From JACJXF01 sp964349045 (lineage in GTDB: Bacteria; Bacteroidota; Bacteroidia; Bacteroidales; GCA-2748055): 13,451 nucleotides of DNA. The stretch spans positions 1 to 13,451 of the forward strand of contig CAYGFI010000136.1 in assembly GCA_964349045.1 (NCBI GenBank), read 5' to 3'. The notes under the pieces are model-generated. The model was not told the origin of the DNA and did no database searches. It worked only from the letters and a program-made list of their open reading frames with translations. Positions 6,340 to 13,451 of this stretch are shown here, in pieces. The position numbers were made by a program, and so were the translations under genes. Numbering within the stretch: the stretch's first letter is position 1; every line of letters starts with the position of its first letter.

Positions 6340-6855
6340 TTAACCGTTAAATACTTTATTCAGTTCAACTCCTCTGTGCTGAGCCACCGTATATGCATCT
6401 CTCAGTTCGAGAAGAGCATTGAAAGTTGCCTTTACCAGGTTGTGGGGGTTAGAAGAACCCTTTGATTTTGCAAGCACATCATGAATTCCAACGCTCTCAA
6501 GAACAGCGCGCATAGCGCCGCCGGCTTTTACACCGGTTCCACTTGATGCGGGTTTCAGAAATACGCTTGCTCCACCAAATTTTGCATATTGTTCATGAGG
6601 AATAGTGCCTTTTAATACAGGAATCCTGATGAGGTTCTTTTTGGCATCTTCTACTCCTTTTGCAATGGCGGTTGTAACCTCGTTAGCTTTACCCAGGCCA
6701 TAACCAACAATACCATTTTCATCACCTACCACAACAATGGCTGAAAAACTGAATGTTCTGCCTCCTTTTGTAACTTTAGTAACACGCTGGATACTAACTA
6801 ATCTGTCTTTCAATTCCAGATCTGTGGTTTTTACTTTCCTAATGCTTGTAGACAT
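6340..6855 (-). CDS. rpsE: 30S ribosomal protein S5
   Basis: uS5, at the mRNA entry channel of the 30S subunit; with S3 and S4 it supports mRNA unwinding and decoding accuracy. It has 171 residues. An N-terminal double-stranded-RNA-binding-like domain covers about 15–78, with RVTKVTKGGRTFSFSAIVVVGD at 24–45 (loop TKGGR), and GIVGYGLGKANEV. The C-terminal domain (about 83–155) has PASSGTGVKAGGAMRAVLE at 102–120 and KSKGSSNPHNLVKAT. It starts 8 bases after rplR. Confidence 0.99.
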   Translation of the reverse strand: MSTSIRKVKTTDLELKDRLVSIQRVTKVTKGGRTFSFSAIVVVGDENGIVGYGLGKANEVTTAIAKGVEDAKKNLIRIPVLKGTIPHEQYAKFGGASVFLKPASSGTGVKAGGAMRAVLESVGIHDVLAKSKGSSNPHNLVKATFNALLELRDAYTVAQHRGVELNKVFNG

Positions 6856-6863
6856 ATTTCTTA

Positions 6864-7223
6864 TTAAAATTTAAGTCCGTTTTCTCTTGCAGCGTCAGCC
6901 AGACATTTCACCCGGCCGTGATACAGGTAACCGTTTCTATCAAAAACAACCCTTGAAATTCCATTGGCAGCAGCCTTTTCAGCGATCAGTTTACCAACGA
7001 GTTTTGCCTGTTCGGTTTTGGTGATATCTTTCTTTTCAGCGATATCTTTTTCCCTGGATGAAGCTGCAATAAGGGTTTTACCCTGTACATCATCAACCAG
7101 TTGCACATAGATTTCTTTATTGCTTCTGTAGACCGACATTCTGGGTCTTTCAGCAACTCCGGATAACCTTTTACGAATCCTGTGCTTGATTCTTATTCTT
7201 CTTTCCAGTTTAGTTAAAGACAT
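6864..7223 (-). CDS. rplR: 50S ribosomal protein L18
   Basis: uL18 binds 5S rRNA with L5 and anchors it in the central protuberance of the 50S subunit. It has 119 residues. A basic N-terminal arm with ERRIRIKHRIRKRL at about 7–20 is followed by the core RPRMSVYRSNKEIYVQLVDD at 27–46. The conserved C-terminal signature FDRNGYLYHGRVKCLADAAR lies at 94–113. Length and ends match the family. It lies 21 bases after rplF. Confidence 0.99.
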   Translation of the reverse strand: MSLTKLERRIRIKHRIRKRLSGVAERPRMSVYRSNKEIYVQLVDDVQGKTLIAASSREKDIAEKKDITKTEQAKLVGKLIAEKAAANGISRVVFDRNGYLYHGRVKCLADAARENGLKF

Positions 7224-7244
7224 GATTTTATTCTATTTAAACAA

Positions 7245-7799
7245 TTATGCACTTGCAGATTTACCGGCTTTTCTGCGCAAAACTTCGCCAACAAATTTAA
7301 TACCTTTACCTTTGTAGGGTTCAGGCGCCCTGAGGGACCGGATTTTAGCAGCTACATGACCAATGAGTTGTTTATCGGCGCATTCCAGTGTAATAATTGG
7401 ATTTGCGCGTCGTTCCGTTTTAGTAGCCAGTGATATCTCTTTTGGCATCTGGATGTGAACCTCGTGTGAAAAGCCAATGCTAAGCTCGAGAATCTGACCC
7501 TTAGCTTCAGCTCTGTAACCTACACCAACCAGTTCCTGTTCTATTTTATATCCCTTAGAAACGCCATACACCATATTGTAGATCAGGGAACGGTAAAGTC
7601 CATGCATTGCTTTATGACGTTTCTGATCAGTAGGCCGGGATACGATGACATGATCAGCTTCAACGCTGATTTTAATGTCTTTGTCGACTTTCTGTATCAG
7701 TTGTCCTTTAGGTCCTTTAACTTCAACGATATTATCATCGCTAACTGTTACAGTAACCCCCTGGGGTACTTCTATCGGTAAAATTCCAATCCTTGACAT
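7245..7799 (-). CDS. rplF: 50S ribosomal protein L6
   Basis: uL6, near the factor-binding site and sarcin–ricin loop of the 50S subunit. It has 184 residues and two similar alpha/beta domains, about 1–80 and 81–175. The first starts MSRIGILPIEVPQGV and includes VKGPKGQL. The second has GVGYRAEAKGQILELSIGFSH and ends in the family signature PEPYKGKGIKFVGEVLRRK at 159–177. It follows rpsH by 15 bases. Confidence 0.99.
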   Translation of the reverse strand: MSRIGILPIEVPQGVTVTVSDDNIVEVKGPKGQLIQKVDKDIKISVEADHVIVSRPTDQKRHKAMHGLYRSLIYNMVYGVSKGYKIEQELVGVGYRAEAKGQILELSIGFSHEVHIQMPKEISLATKTERRANPIITLECADKQLIGHVAAKIRSLRAPEPYKGKGIKFVGEVLRRKAGKSASA

Positions 7800-7814
7800 T
7801 GATAATTTTCTTTA

Positions 7815-8213
7815 TTAATATACATAACATAAAACCTCGCCACCGATACTGAGTGTGCGGGCTTCTTTATCGGTCATTACTCCCTGTGAAGTAGAAATAA
7901 TGGCAATTCCCATACCATTGAGGACTCTTGGAAGAGTATCGCTACCGGTATATTTTCGTAAGCCGGGTTTACTGATCCGGTTGATTCCTTTTATAGCAGG
8001 GGTTTTCGTTTCAGGATGGTATTTAAGAGCGATTTTAATTAAACCCTGTGGGCCATCCTGTTCCTCAAATTTATAATTGAGGATGTAGCCCTTTTCGAAA
8101 AGGATTTTAGTAATATCTTTTTTAATGCTTGAAGCAGGAACTTCAACAACTCTGTGTTTTGCCATCACTGCGTTTCTTATCCGGGTAAGATAATCTGCAA
8201 TTGGATCTGTCAT
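7815..8213 (-). CDS. rpsH: 30S ribosomal protein S8
   Basis: uS8 binds helix 21 of 16S rRNA and organises the central domain of the 30S subunit. It has 132 residues. The N-terminal domain starts MTDPIADYLTRIRNA and includes VPASSIKKDI. The C-terminal domain has GINRISKPGLRKYTG at 76–90 and STSQGVMTDKEARTLSIGGE at 107–126, the rRNA-binding signature. In E. coli S8 represses the spc operon by binding a 16S-like site near the rplE start; no obvious copy was recognised here by eye. The 39-base gap before it is the widest in the window and is A/T-rich. Confidence 0.99.
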   Translation of the reverse strand: MTDPIADYLTRIRNAVMAKHRVVEVPASSIKKDITKILFEKGYILNYKFEEQDGPQGLIKIALKYHPETKTPAIKGINRISKPGLRKYTGSDTLPRVLNGMGIAIISTSQGVMTDKEARTLSIGGEVLCYVY

Positions 8214-8252
8214 CTGTTTAAATTTTAATTCTTTCTGATATTTACAATTATT

Positions 8253-8522
8253 TTACCAACTGGCTTTCTTTATCCCGGGAATTAATCCTGAAGAAGCCAT
8301 TTCTCTGAACTGGATCCTGCTGATTCCGAACTGCCGGATATATCCTTTAGGTCTGCCGGTAATTTTACAGCGGTTATGCATCCTGATAGGATTTGAATTC
8401 TTTGGCAGTCTGCTTAAACCGACATAATCACCTTCTGCTTTAAGTTTAGCTCTTTTCTGAGCGAACCTTTCGACCAGGATCCGGCGCTTTTCTTCACGAG
8501 CAATCATTGATTCTTTAGCCAT
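8253..8522 (-). CDS. rpsN: 30S ribosomal protein S14, zinc-free long form
   Basis: uS14 in the 30S head, near the A site, with S3 and S10. It has 89 residues, the length of the long, zinc-independent form, as opposed to the about 61-residue form with four Cys. Only one Cys (Cys52, in HNRCKITGRPKG) is present, so no CXXC zinc site can form. The signature RPKGYIRQFGISRIQFREMA is at 57–76 and the end GLIPGIKKASW is typical. It sits between rplE (13 bases) and rpsH (39 bases). Confidence 0.98.
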   Translation of the reverse strand: MAKESMIAREEKRRILVERFAQKRAKLKAEGDYVGLSRLPKNSNPIRMHNRCKITGRPKGYIRQFGISRIQFREMASSGLIPGIKKASW

Positions 8523-8535
8523 ACAAGCGGTATAT

Positions 8536-9081
8536 TTATTTTTTAAATGGTAATCCGAATTCTTTTAAAAGGGCGAACCCTTCTTCATCAGTTTTAGCTG
8601 AAGTAACGAAAGTAATTTCCAATCCCATGATCTTATTGATCTTATCGATATCGATTTCAGGGAAAATGATCTGTTCCGTAATTCCCAGGGTATAATTTCC
8701 GTGTCCATCGAATTTATTGCTGACTCCGTTAAAGTCGCGAATCCTGGGAAGAGACGTATTAATGAGCCTCTCCATGAATTCATACATCTTGTCTCTGCGA
8801 AGGGTAACTTTAACTCCGATAGGCATTCCTTTCCTGAGTTTAAAGTTGGATATATCTTTGGTTGACATCGTTTGAACAGCCTTCTGTCCGGCAATATTCG
8901 ATACTTCTTCCATCGCTGTTTCAATGAGTTTTTTATCAGCAATAGCATCTCCTACTCCGGAATTAATCGCTATTTTCAAAATCCGGGGAACCTGCATTGC
9001 GCTTTTATAATTGAATTTCTTCATCAATGCAGGAGCGACCTCTTCCCTGTACCTGGTTTCAAATGTGGGTGTATATGACAT
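8536..9081 (-). CDS. rplE: 50S ribosomal protein L5
   Basis: uL5 binds 5S rRNA in the central protuberance and forms an inter-subunit bridge to S13. It has 181 residues. The family signature VPRILKIAINSGVG is at 31–44. A second conserved block, RKGMPIGVKVTLRRDKMYEF, spans 83–102, followed by LPRIRDFNG at 111–119, and GNYTLGITEQIIFPEI at 128–143. Its ATG shares one base with the TAA of rplX (TAATG), so the two genes are probably translationally coupled. A GAGGAG motif lies 8 bases upstream inside rplX. Confidence 0.99.
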   Translation of the reverse strand: MSYTPTFETRYREEVAPALMKKFNYKSAMQVPRILKIAINSGVGDAIADKKLIETAMEEVSNIAGQKAVQTMSTKDISNFKLRKGMPIGVKVTLRRDKMYEFMERLINTSLPRIRDFNGVSNKFDGHGNYTLGITEQIIFPEIDIDKINKIMGLEITFVTSAKTDEEGFALLKEFGLPFKK

Positions 9082-9404
9082 TACCTGATCTCCTCTCCTG
9101 ATTTTTTAGAATACCTTACTAATTTACTTTTATCGTTAAGTTTTCTGCCGATACGGGTAGCTTTACCGGTAGAAGGATCAACCAGGTTAAGGTTTGAAAT
9201 ATGGACCGGAGCTTCTTTTTTGACAATTCCGCCCTGAGGGCTTTTCGCGTTTGGTTTGGTAGATTTCGATACCATATTCACACCTTCCACGATAGCTCTT
9301 TCTTTTGTGTAAAGAACTTCGAGAATCCGACCCTGAAGACCTTTAGATTCGCCAGAGTTTACGATTACCAAATCACCCTTTTTAATATGAAATTTCCTTT
9401 GCAT
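9081..9404 (-). CDS. rplX: 50S ribosomal protein L24
   Basis: uL24 is one of the two proteins that start 50S assembly and lies near the tunnel exit. It has 107 residues. A KOW motif covers about 8–35 (KKGDLVIVNSGESKGLQGRI begins it), followed by VEGVNMVSKSTKPNAKSPQG at 39–58 and the EAPVHISNLNLVDP block. Met1 is followed by QRKFHIKKGD, a normal start for the family in this phylum. The gene starts 18 bases after rplN and overlaps rplE by one base. Confidence 0.99.
   Translation of the reverse strand: MQRKFHIKKGDLVIVNSGESKGLQGRILEVLYTKERAIVEGVNMVSKSTKPNAKSPQGGIVKKEAPVHISNLNLVDPSTGKATRIGRKLNDKSKLVRYSKKSGEEIR
9090..9095 (-). promoter_or_regulatory. Shine-Dalgarno-like GAGGAG before rplE
   Basis: The minus strand reads GAGGAG, then 8 bases, then the rplE ATG, which is ideal spacing for an SD site. 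It lies in the last codons of rplX (encoding SGEEIR), so it may simply follow from coding needs. It is one of only two such motifs seen before the 27 visible starts. Confidence 0.35.
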
Positions 9405-9422
9405 TGGGATAATCTTTAAAAT

Positions 9423-9788
9423 TTACAACACCTCAGGTGCGAGTGAAACAATTTTCATGTATTTGTCACGTAGTTCCCTGGCAACAGGTCCGAAAATACG
9501 TGTGCCACGCATTTCATCGACATTGTTCAGGAGGACAACAGCATTGTCGTCAAACCGGATATATGAACCATCCGGCCGTCTGATTTCTTTTTTAGTACGC
9601 ACCACAACGGCTTTACTAACGGTACCTTTTTTTACTTCCCCGGAAGGGGTTGCACTTTTAATTGAGACAACGATTTTGTCGCCAATAGAGGCATAGCGTC
9701 TGCCTGTTCCTCCCAGTACACGTATACAAAGTACTTCTTTTGCTCCGCTATTGTCGGCTACTCCGAGTCTGCTTTCTTGCTGTATCAT
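9423..9788 (-). CDS. rplN: 50S ribosomal protein L14
   Basis: uL14, on the subunit interface of the 50S, forms bridges to 16S rRNA and is the docking site for the silencing factor RsfS. It has 121 residues. Markers are MIQQESRLGVADNSGAKEV at 1–19, CIRVLGGTGRRYASIGDKIV at 21–40, the VKKGTVSKAVVVRTKK stretch at 52–67, FDDNAVVLLNN at 79–89, and GTRIFGPVARELR at 95–107. It begins 2 bases after rpsQ, so the S10–spc boundary of E. coli is absent as a gap here. Confidence 0.99.
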   Translation of the reverse strand: MIQQESRLGVADNSGAKEVLCIRVLGGTGRRYASIGDKIVVSIKSATPSGEVKKGTVSKAVVVRTKKEIRRPDGSYIRFDDNAVVLLNNVDEMRGTRIFGPVARELRDKYMKIVSLAPEVL

Positions 9789-9790
9789 GA

Positions 9791-10051
9791 TTACTTGGCT
9801 CTTTCAATAATTTCCACTAATCTCCAGTTTTTGTTTTTGCTTAATGGTCTGGTCTCCATTATTTTAACGGTATCACCAATATTACATTCATTTTTCTCGT
9901 CATGAGCCATGAATTTCGATGTCTTATTTACGAATTTCCCGTAAATAGGGTGTTTAGCTTTAGTGTGTACAGCAATGATTATGGATTTTCCCATTTTATT
10001 GCTGACAACGACACCAACACGTTCTCTTCTTAATTGTCTTGTATTCTCCAT
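9791..10051 (-). CDS. rpsQ: 30S ribosomal protein S17
   Basis: uS17 is a primary 16S rRNA-binding protein of the 5' domain with an OB fold. It has 86 residues. After a short arm (MENTRQLRRER) come the strands VGVVVSNKMGKSIIIAV at 12–28 and the loop KHPIYGKF. The family signature with GDTVKIMETRPLSKNKNW is at 59–76. The start is ATG at 10051, 9 bases after rpmC. Confidence 0.99.
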   Translation of the reverse strand: MENTRQLRRERVGVVVSNKMGKSIIIAVHTKAKHPIYGKFVNKTSKFMAHDEKNECNIGDTVKIMETRPLSKNKNWRLVEIIERAK

Positions 10052-10060
10052 GTGAGAGTT

Positions 10061-10267
10061 TTAACTTTTGGTATTTTCTGTTGATAGTCTCTTAACCAGC
10101 TCGGTATTCATTCTGGCTACATTTTTTCTTGAGTCTCTGATTTTAATAGGATTATCAAGTGGTGAAACGGCATGATTAAGTCGCAGGCGCACCAGCAATT
10201 CCTTTTCGGAATCAATCCTTTCTTTCAGTTCTTTAGTACTCAGTTCTTTGATCTCAGAATTCTTCAT
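10061..10267 (-). CDS. rpmC: 50S ribosomal protein L29
   Basis: uL29 lies beside the tunnel exit next to L23 and helps form the docking area for nascent-chain factors. It has 68 residues and is almost entirely helical: two helices, about 4–30 (STKELKERIDSEKELLVRLR) and 40–62, joined by the NHAVSPLDNPIKIRDSRKN turn that is typical of the family. It sits between rplP (19 bases) and rpsQ (9 bases). Confidence 0.98.
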   Translation of the reverse strand: MKNSEIKELSTKELKERIDSEKELLVRLRLNHAVSPLDNPIKIRDSRKNVARMNTELVKRLSTENTKS

Positions 10268-10286
10268 CCGGATATTTTTTTAATCT

Positions 10287-10709
10287 TTATTTCATTACAT
10301 AATCACGTCTTACCACGAAACGGGTTGTAACCGGTAATTTTTGTGCCGCCAGTCTCAGAGCTTCTTTAGCCACATCAAAGGGAACACCTTCTGCTTCAAT
10401 AATAATCCTTCCCGGAGTGATGGGACAAACAAAACCTTCGGGTGCACCTTTTCCTTTACCCATTCTGACCTCAGCGGGTTTTTTGGTAATAGGCTTATCG
10501 GGGAAAACCCGGATCCAAATCTGCCCTTCCCTTTTCATGTGACGGGTAACGGCTTGCCGGGCAGCTTCAATCTGACGGCCGGTAAGCCAGGTTTCTTCAA
10601 GGACTTTAATCCCGAATGAACCGAAAGCAAGCTCATGGCCACGCTGAGCGTTTCCTTTCATCTTACCTTTTTGCGCTCTCCTGAATTTGGTTCTTTTAGG
10701 TTGTAACAT
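10287..10709 (-). CDS. rplP: 50S ribosomal protein L16
   Basis: uL16 binds late in 50S assembly near the A-site tRNA elbow and the peptidyl-transferase centre. It has 140 residues. The start MLQPKRTKFRRAQKGKMKG is typical, followed by GSFGIKVLEETWLTGRQIEA at 30–49, RHMKREGQIWIRVFPDKPIT at 56–75, and the loop VRMGKGKGAPEGFVCPI at 81–97. That loop holds Arg82, which corresponds to the Arg that is hydroxylated in E. coli L16. It follows rpsC by 29 bases. Confidence 0.99.
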   Translation of the reverse strand: MLQPKRTKFRRAQKGKMKGNAQRGHELAFGSFGIKVLEETWLTGRQIEAARQAVTRHMKREGQIWIRVFPDKPITKKPAEVRMGKGKGAPEGFVCPITPGRIIIEAEGVPFDVAKEALRLAAQKLPVTTRFVVRRDYVMK

Positions 10710-10738
10710 TTCTTTATATGCTTTTCAAAAGTTTCCGA

Positions 10739-11437
10739 CTATTTTCTTTTTTTCCTGAAACCGGGTTTTGGTTTTACGTTTTTGGCGCCAATATTCGGGG
10801 AAAGATCTCTTTTCCCATATACTTCGCCATTGCATATCCACACTTTCACTCCGATAACGCCCACCTTAGTATGTGCTTCAGCAAGCGCATAATCAATATC
10901 TGCGCGCAGTGTATGCAATGGGATTCTTCCTTCTTTCAGTGTTTCATTACGAGCCATTTCAGCGCCGCCTAACCGACCGGATATCATGACTTTGATACCC
11001 TCGGAACCCATCCGCATGGTTGAAGCCATAGCCATTTTAATGGCTCTTCTGTATGAGATTTTCCCTTCAATCTGTCTGGCAATATTATTTCCAACAATGG
11101 TAGCATCAAGCTCCGGTCGCTTCACTTCATAAATATTAATCTGAACCTCCTTTTTGGTTATTTTTTTCAATTCCTCTTTCAGCTTGTCAACTTCCTGTCC
11201 GCCTTTTCCAATGATAATTCCCGGACGGGCAGTGTTCACGGTAACTGTTATGAGTTTCAAAGTACGTTCGATAACGATTTTCGAGATGCTGGCTTTTGCC
11301 AGACGAGCGCTCAGATATTCACGGATCTTTGTATCTTCAATCAGTTTGGAAGAATAATCTCTTCCGCCATACCAGTTTGAATCCCAGCCCCTGATTATAC
11401 CAAGTCGATTTGAAATCGGATTAACTTTCTGTCCCAT
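10739..11437 (-). CDS. rpsC: 30S ribosomal protein S3
   Basis: uS3 in the 30S head lines the mRNA entry channel and works with S4 and S5 in mRNA unwinding. It has 232 residues. The start is MGQKVNPISNRLGIIRGWDS. A type II KH domain covers about 38–107 with the GXXG loop GKGG at 77–80. The C-terminal domain includes YRRAIKMAMASTMRMGSEGI at 129–148, the signature GRLGGAEMARNETLKEGRIP at 154–173, and TLRADIDYALAEAHTKVGVI at 176–195. It starts 2 bases after rplV. Confidence 0.99.
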   Translation of the reverse strand: MGQKVNPISNRLGIIRGWDSNWYGGRDYSSKLIEDTKIREYLSARLAKASISKIVIERTLKLITVTVNTARPGIIIGKGGQEVDKLKEELKKITKKEVQINIYEVKRPELDATIVGNNIARQIEGKISYRRAIKMAMASTMRMGSEGIKVMISGRLGGAEMARNETLKEGRIPLHTLRADIDYALAEAHTKVGVIGVKVWICNGEVYGKRDLSPNIGAKNVKPKPGFRKKRK

Positions 11438-11439
11438 TA

Positions 11440-11859
11440 TTATTTAGTTGTTTCAATTTCGTTATTATTCAGGCTGTCCAGAATTATAGTAACGTGGTTC
11501 GACCTTTTTCTGATCCTGTGAGCACGTCCCTGAGGCGCCGGGCGCAATCTTTTAAGTGTTTTCCCCTGATCGACAAAAACTTCTTTTACATAAATTTTTG
11601 TGTCTTCTATACGAACACCTTCATTTTTAACCTGCCAGTTGGAAATTGCCGAGAGAAGAAGTTTTTCAACTCTTTTAGCCGCTTCTTTCTCGGTAAATTT
11701 GAGAATATCCAAAGCTTTGTTAACCTCAAGACCTCTGATAAGATCTGTTACGAGCCGCATTTTACGGGGAGAAGTAGGAACACTGTTAAGACTGGCAAAA
11801 GTAGTATTCTTGTTGTCCTCTTTAATTTTATTGGCACTTATTCTTTTTCTTGCACCCAT
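11440..11859 (-). CDS. rplV: 50S ribosomal protein L22
   Basis: uL22 binds all domains of 23S rRNA, and its long beta-hairpin lines the nascent-peptide tunnel near the macrolide site. It has 139 residues, longer than the about 110 of E. coli, because of an N-terminal extension (MGARKRISANKIKEDNKN) and a short polar C-terminal tail (SLNNNEIETTK). The extension occurs in other Bacteroidota. Markers are PTSPRKMRLVTDLIRG at 28–43, KEAAKRVEKLLLSAISNW at 58–75, and the hairpin with LRPAPQGRAHRIRKRSNH at 105–122. The start 30 bases after rpsS has no in-frame rival that fits better. Confidence 0.98.
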   Translation of the reverse strand: MGARKRISANKIKEDNKNTTFASLNSVPTSPRKMRLVTDLIRGLEVNKALDILKFTEKEAAKRVEKLLLSAISNWQVKNEGVRIEDTKIYVKEVFVDQGKTLKRLRPAPQGRAHRIRKRSNHVTIILDSLNNNEIETTK

Positions 11860-11889
11860 TGTACTGTAAGTTTTCTGAATTCTCTGTTA

Positions 11890-12156
11890 TTATTTCTGCT
11901 TACCACCGTGACCTCTGAATATCCTGGTGGGAGCGAACTCGCCGAGTTTATGGCCAACCATATTTTCAGTCACATAAACAGGGATGAATTTATTACCGTT
12001 ATGAACTGCGATCGTCTGACCCACAAAATCGGGAGAGATAACAGAACGTCTTGACCAGGTCTTAATTACTTGTTTCTTACCCGATTCAGTCATGTCGAGT
12101 ACTCTTTTCTCCAATTTAAAATCAATAAAAGGACCTTTTTTCAGTGAACGGCTCAT
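11890..12156 (-). CDS. rpsS: 30S ribosomal protein S19
   Basis: uS19 sits in the 30S head beside S13 and contacts the central protuberance of the 50S. It has 88 residues. Markers are MSRSLKKGPFID at 1–12, IKTWSRRSVISPDFVGQTIA at 31–50, and the signature ENMVGHKLGEFAPTRIFRGH at 64–83. The end HGGKQK is basic. The gene lies 11 bases after rplB and 30 before rplV. Confidence 0.99.
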   Translation of the reverse strand: MSRSLKKGPFIDFKLEKRVLDMTESGKKQVIKTWSRRSVISPDFVGQTIAVHNGNKFIPVYVTENMVGHKLGEFAPTRIFRGHGGKQK

Positions 12157-12167
12157 ATTCTATTATT

Positions 12168-12992
12168 TTATTTTTTTCTTCTTTCTAAAATATACTTATT
12201 GGACATATTCTTTTTAGCCCGGGTCTTATAACCTTTAGCAGGTATACCTTTCCTCGATCTGGGGTGACCTCCGGAAGCTCTGCCTTCACCACCACCCATA
12301 GGATGGTCGACCGGGTTCATAACAACACCCCTGGTTCTTGGCCTTCTTCCGAGCCACCGTGAGCGACCTGCTTTTCCGGACCGGGTAAGACCGTGATCTG
12401 AATTTGAAACCGCTCCGACTGTAGCTTTGCATGTTACCAGTATCATCCGGATTTCACCTGAAGGAAGTTTAATGATCCCGTATTTACCATCTCTTGAAGT
12501 AAGCTGGGCCGACGTACCGGCGCTTCTTGCCAGAGTAGCGCCCTGTCCGGGCCTTAGTTCTATATTATGAATAATTGATCCCAGGGGAATTTTAGACAGG
12601 GGAAGGGCATTACCTATTTCTGGTGCAACATCTTCGCCGGAAATAATAGTCTGACCTGCAACCAATCCTGCCGGAGCTAAAATGTATCTTTTTTCTCCAT
12701 CAGCATAAACAATAAGAGCTATTCTGGCAGAACGATTAGGATCGTATTCAATTGTCTTAACAGTTCCGGCAATATTATCTTTATCTCTTTTAAAGTCGAT
12801 GATCCTGTATTTTTTCTTATGTCCGCCACCTACATACCTGATTGTCATTTTACCGGTGTTATTTCTTCCCCCGGATTTTTTAATCGGTGCAAGCAGACTT
12901 TTTTCAGGTGATGATGCTGTGATCTCATCAAAACCTGACATTATCCTGAATCTCTGACCTGGTGTTACAGGTTTTAATTTTCTTACTGCCAT
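12168..12992 (-). CDS. rplB: 50S ribosomal protein L2
   Basis: uL2 is needed for subunit joining and for peptidyl-transferase activity, and it forms a bridge to 16S rRNA. It has 274 residues. The OB-fold RNA-binding domain is at about 60–125 (GGGHKKKYRIIDFKRDKDNI begins it), the SH3-like domain at about 126–200, and the basic C-terminal extension after 200. Its conserved loop MNPVDHPMGGGEGRASGGHP is at 225–244; His230 corresponds to His229 of E. coli. The residue two further on is Met232 where many bacteria have His, a variant I recall from Bacteroidota L2. It starts 5 bases after rplW. Confidence 0.99.
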   Translation of the reverse strand: MAVRKLKPVTPGQRFRIMSGFDEITASSPEKSLLAPIKKSGGRNNTGKMTIRYVGGGHKKKYRIIDFKRDKDNIAGTVKTIEYDPNRSARIALIVYADGEKRYILAPAGLVAGQTIISGEDVAPEIGNALPLSKIPLGSIIHNIELRPGQGATLARSAGTSAQLTSRDGKYGIIKLPSGEIRMILVTCKATVGAVSNSDHGLTRSGKAGRSRWLGRRPRTRGVVMNPVDHPMGGGEGRASGGHPRSRKGIPAKGYKTRAKKNMSNKYILERRKK

Positions 12993-12997
12993 TTTAT

Positions 12998-13288
12998 TTA
13001 AATATTGCTATAAAAATCAATAGTCTCTCCTTTGGCTAATGTAATAACTGCCCTTTTTGTGTTCGGTGACTTACCACTGATCACACCGCTCTTTGTAAAC
13101 CGGCTTTTTGCTTTGCCGGCATAACGCATCGTGTTAACAGATGAGACCTTTACTTTATACATATCTTCAACTGCTTTTTTAATCTGCAATTTATTTGCCC
13201 TTTTTTCTACAACAAACCCATAGCGATTAAGCTTTTCAGCCTGTGCGGTAAGTTTCTCGGTAACGATCGGCTTTATTAAAATATCCAT
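12998..13288 (-). CDS. rplW: 50S ribosomal protein L23
   Basis: uL23 is at the tunnel exit, where it is the docking site for trigger factor and the signal recognition particle. It has 96 residues. Markers are KPIVTEK at 6–12, FVVEKRANKLQIKKAVEDMY at 25–44, which is the strand and helix that bind domain III of 23S rRNA, and VKVSSVNTMRYAGKAK at 46–61. The end GETIDFYSNI follows the last strand. The gene lies 24 bases after rplD. Confidence 0.98.
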   Translation of the reverse strand: MDILIKPIVTEKLTAQAEKLNRYGFVVEKRANKLQIKKAVEDMYKVKVSSVNTMRYAGKAKSRFTKSGVISGKSPNTKRAVITLAKGETIDFYSNI

Positions 13289-13312
13289 TGCTTATTGTAC
13301 TTAATATTTCTT

Positions 13313-13451
13313 CTAATTTCCCTGTAACACATCAAGCGAACTCTTTACAAACAACACTGTTGTTGCATTCATTATATCGTAAGTATTTAATTCTGATAGA
13401 GTTACGACCTTGGAATTCTGTAAATTTCGAGAGGACAAATATATATTATTA
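13313..13451 (-). CDS. rplD: 50S ribosomal protein L4, C-terminal end (partial)
   Basis: Only the last 45 complete codons are in the window; the 5' part lies beyond the right edge. The frame ends LSELNTYDIMNATTVLFVKS then SLDVLQGN and a TAG stop at 13313. The LNTYDIMNATTVLF segment is the conserved C-terminal end of uL4 (LNxYDIMNAxxVxx), and its place just before rplW is the standard S10 order. L4 binds 23S rRNA and lines the tunnel constriction through a loop that is not in view. No function specific to this strain can be judged from this fragment. Confidence 0.93.
   Translation of the reverse strand, partial: NNIYLSSRNLQNSKVVTLSELNTYDIMNATTVLFVKSSLDVLQGN

Noticed and set aside
8565..8948. 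Second minus-strand frame of 127 codons inside rplE
   Set aside because: It is an out-of-frame shadow of L5, with no family features and no independent start signal.
11494..12054. Plus-strand open frame of 186 codons across rplV–rpsS
   Set aside because: It is the longest antisense frame but overlaps two conserved genes and shows no domain; A/T-rich reverse strands of ribosomal genes often stay open.

Overview
The window is one uninterrupted stretch of the S10–spc–alpha ribosomal protein cluster. All 28 genes are read from the minus strand, so transcription runs from high to low coordinates. It begins inside the 3' end of rplD (L4) at the right edge and ends 61 bases past rplQ (L17) at the left edge. 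The gene order and several protein markers point to the phylum Bacteroidota, probably Bacteroidales or a close order: secY is followed directly by map with no adk between them; L36, S14 and S4 are the zinc-free forms; L2 carries a Met where many bacteria have the second His of the DHPHGGG loop; L17 has a long tail; and starts are A/T-rich with almost no Shine-Dalgarno motifs. The genus cannot be fixed from this window.

Layout in transcription order. S10 part (13451 down to about 9791): L4 (partial), L23, L2, S19, L22, S3, L16, L29, S17. spc part (9788 down to about 3153): L14, L24, L5, S14, S8, L6, L18, S5, L30, L15, SecY, methionine aminopeptidase, IF-1, L36. Alpha part (3119 to 62): S13, S11, S4, RNA polymerase alpha, L17. 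L30 and L36 are short genes read directly from the sequence. Gaps run from a 1-base overlap (rplX/rplE) to 39 bases (rpsN/rpsH), so there is no unassigned stretch over 300 bases and no room for a hidden cargo gene. I see no convincing internal promoter; the main promoter presumably lies upstream of rpsJ, outside the window.

Functionally the cluster makes parts of both ribosomal subunits, the initiation factor IF-1, the transcriptase subunit alpha, the membrane channel SecY for co-translational export, and the enzyme that trims the initiator methionine. At the left edge the transcript can form a 10-bp hairpin 35 bases after rplQ, probably the cluster terminator, with any U-tract just outside the window.

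I found no undescribed system here. The observations worth a look are modest: SD-like motifs before map and rplE only, the long acidic tail of L17, a small hairpin before secY, and the edge hairpin.
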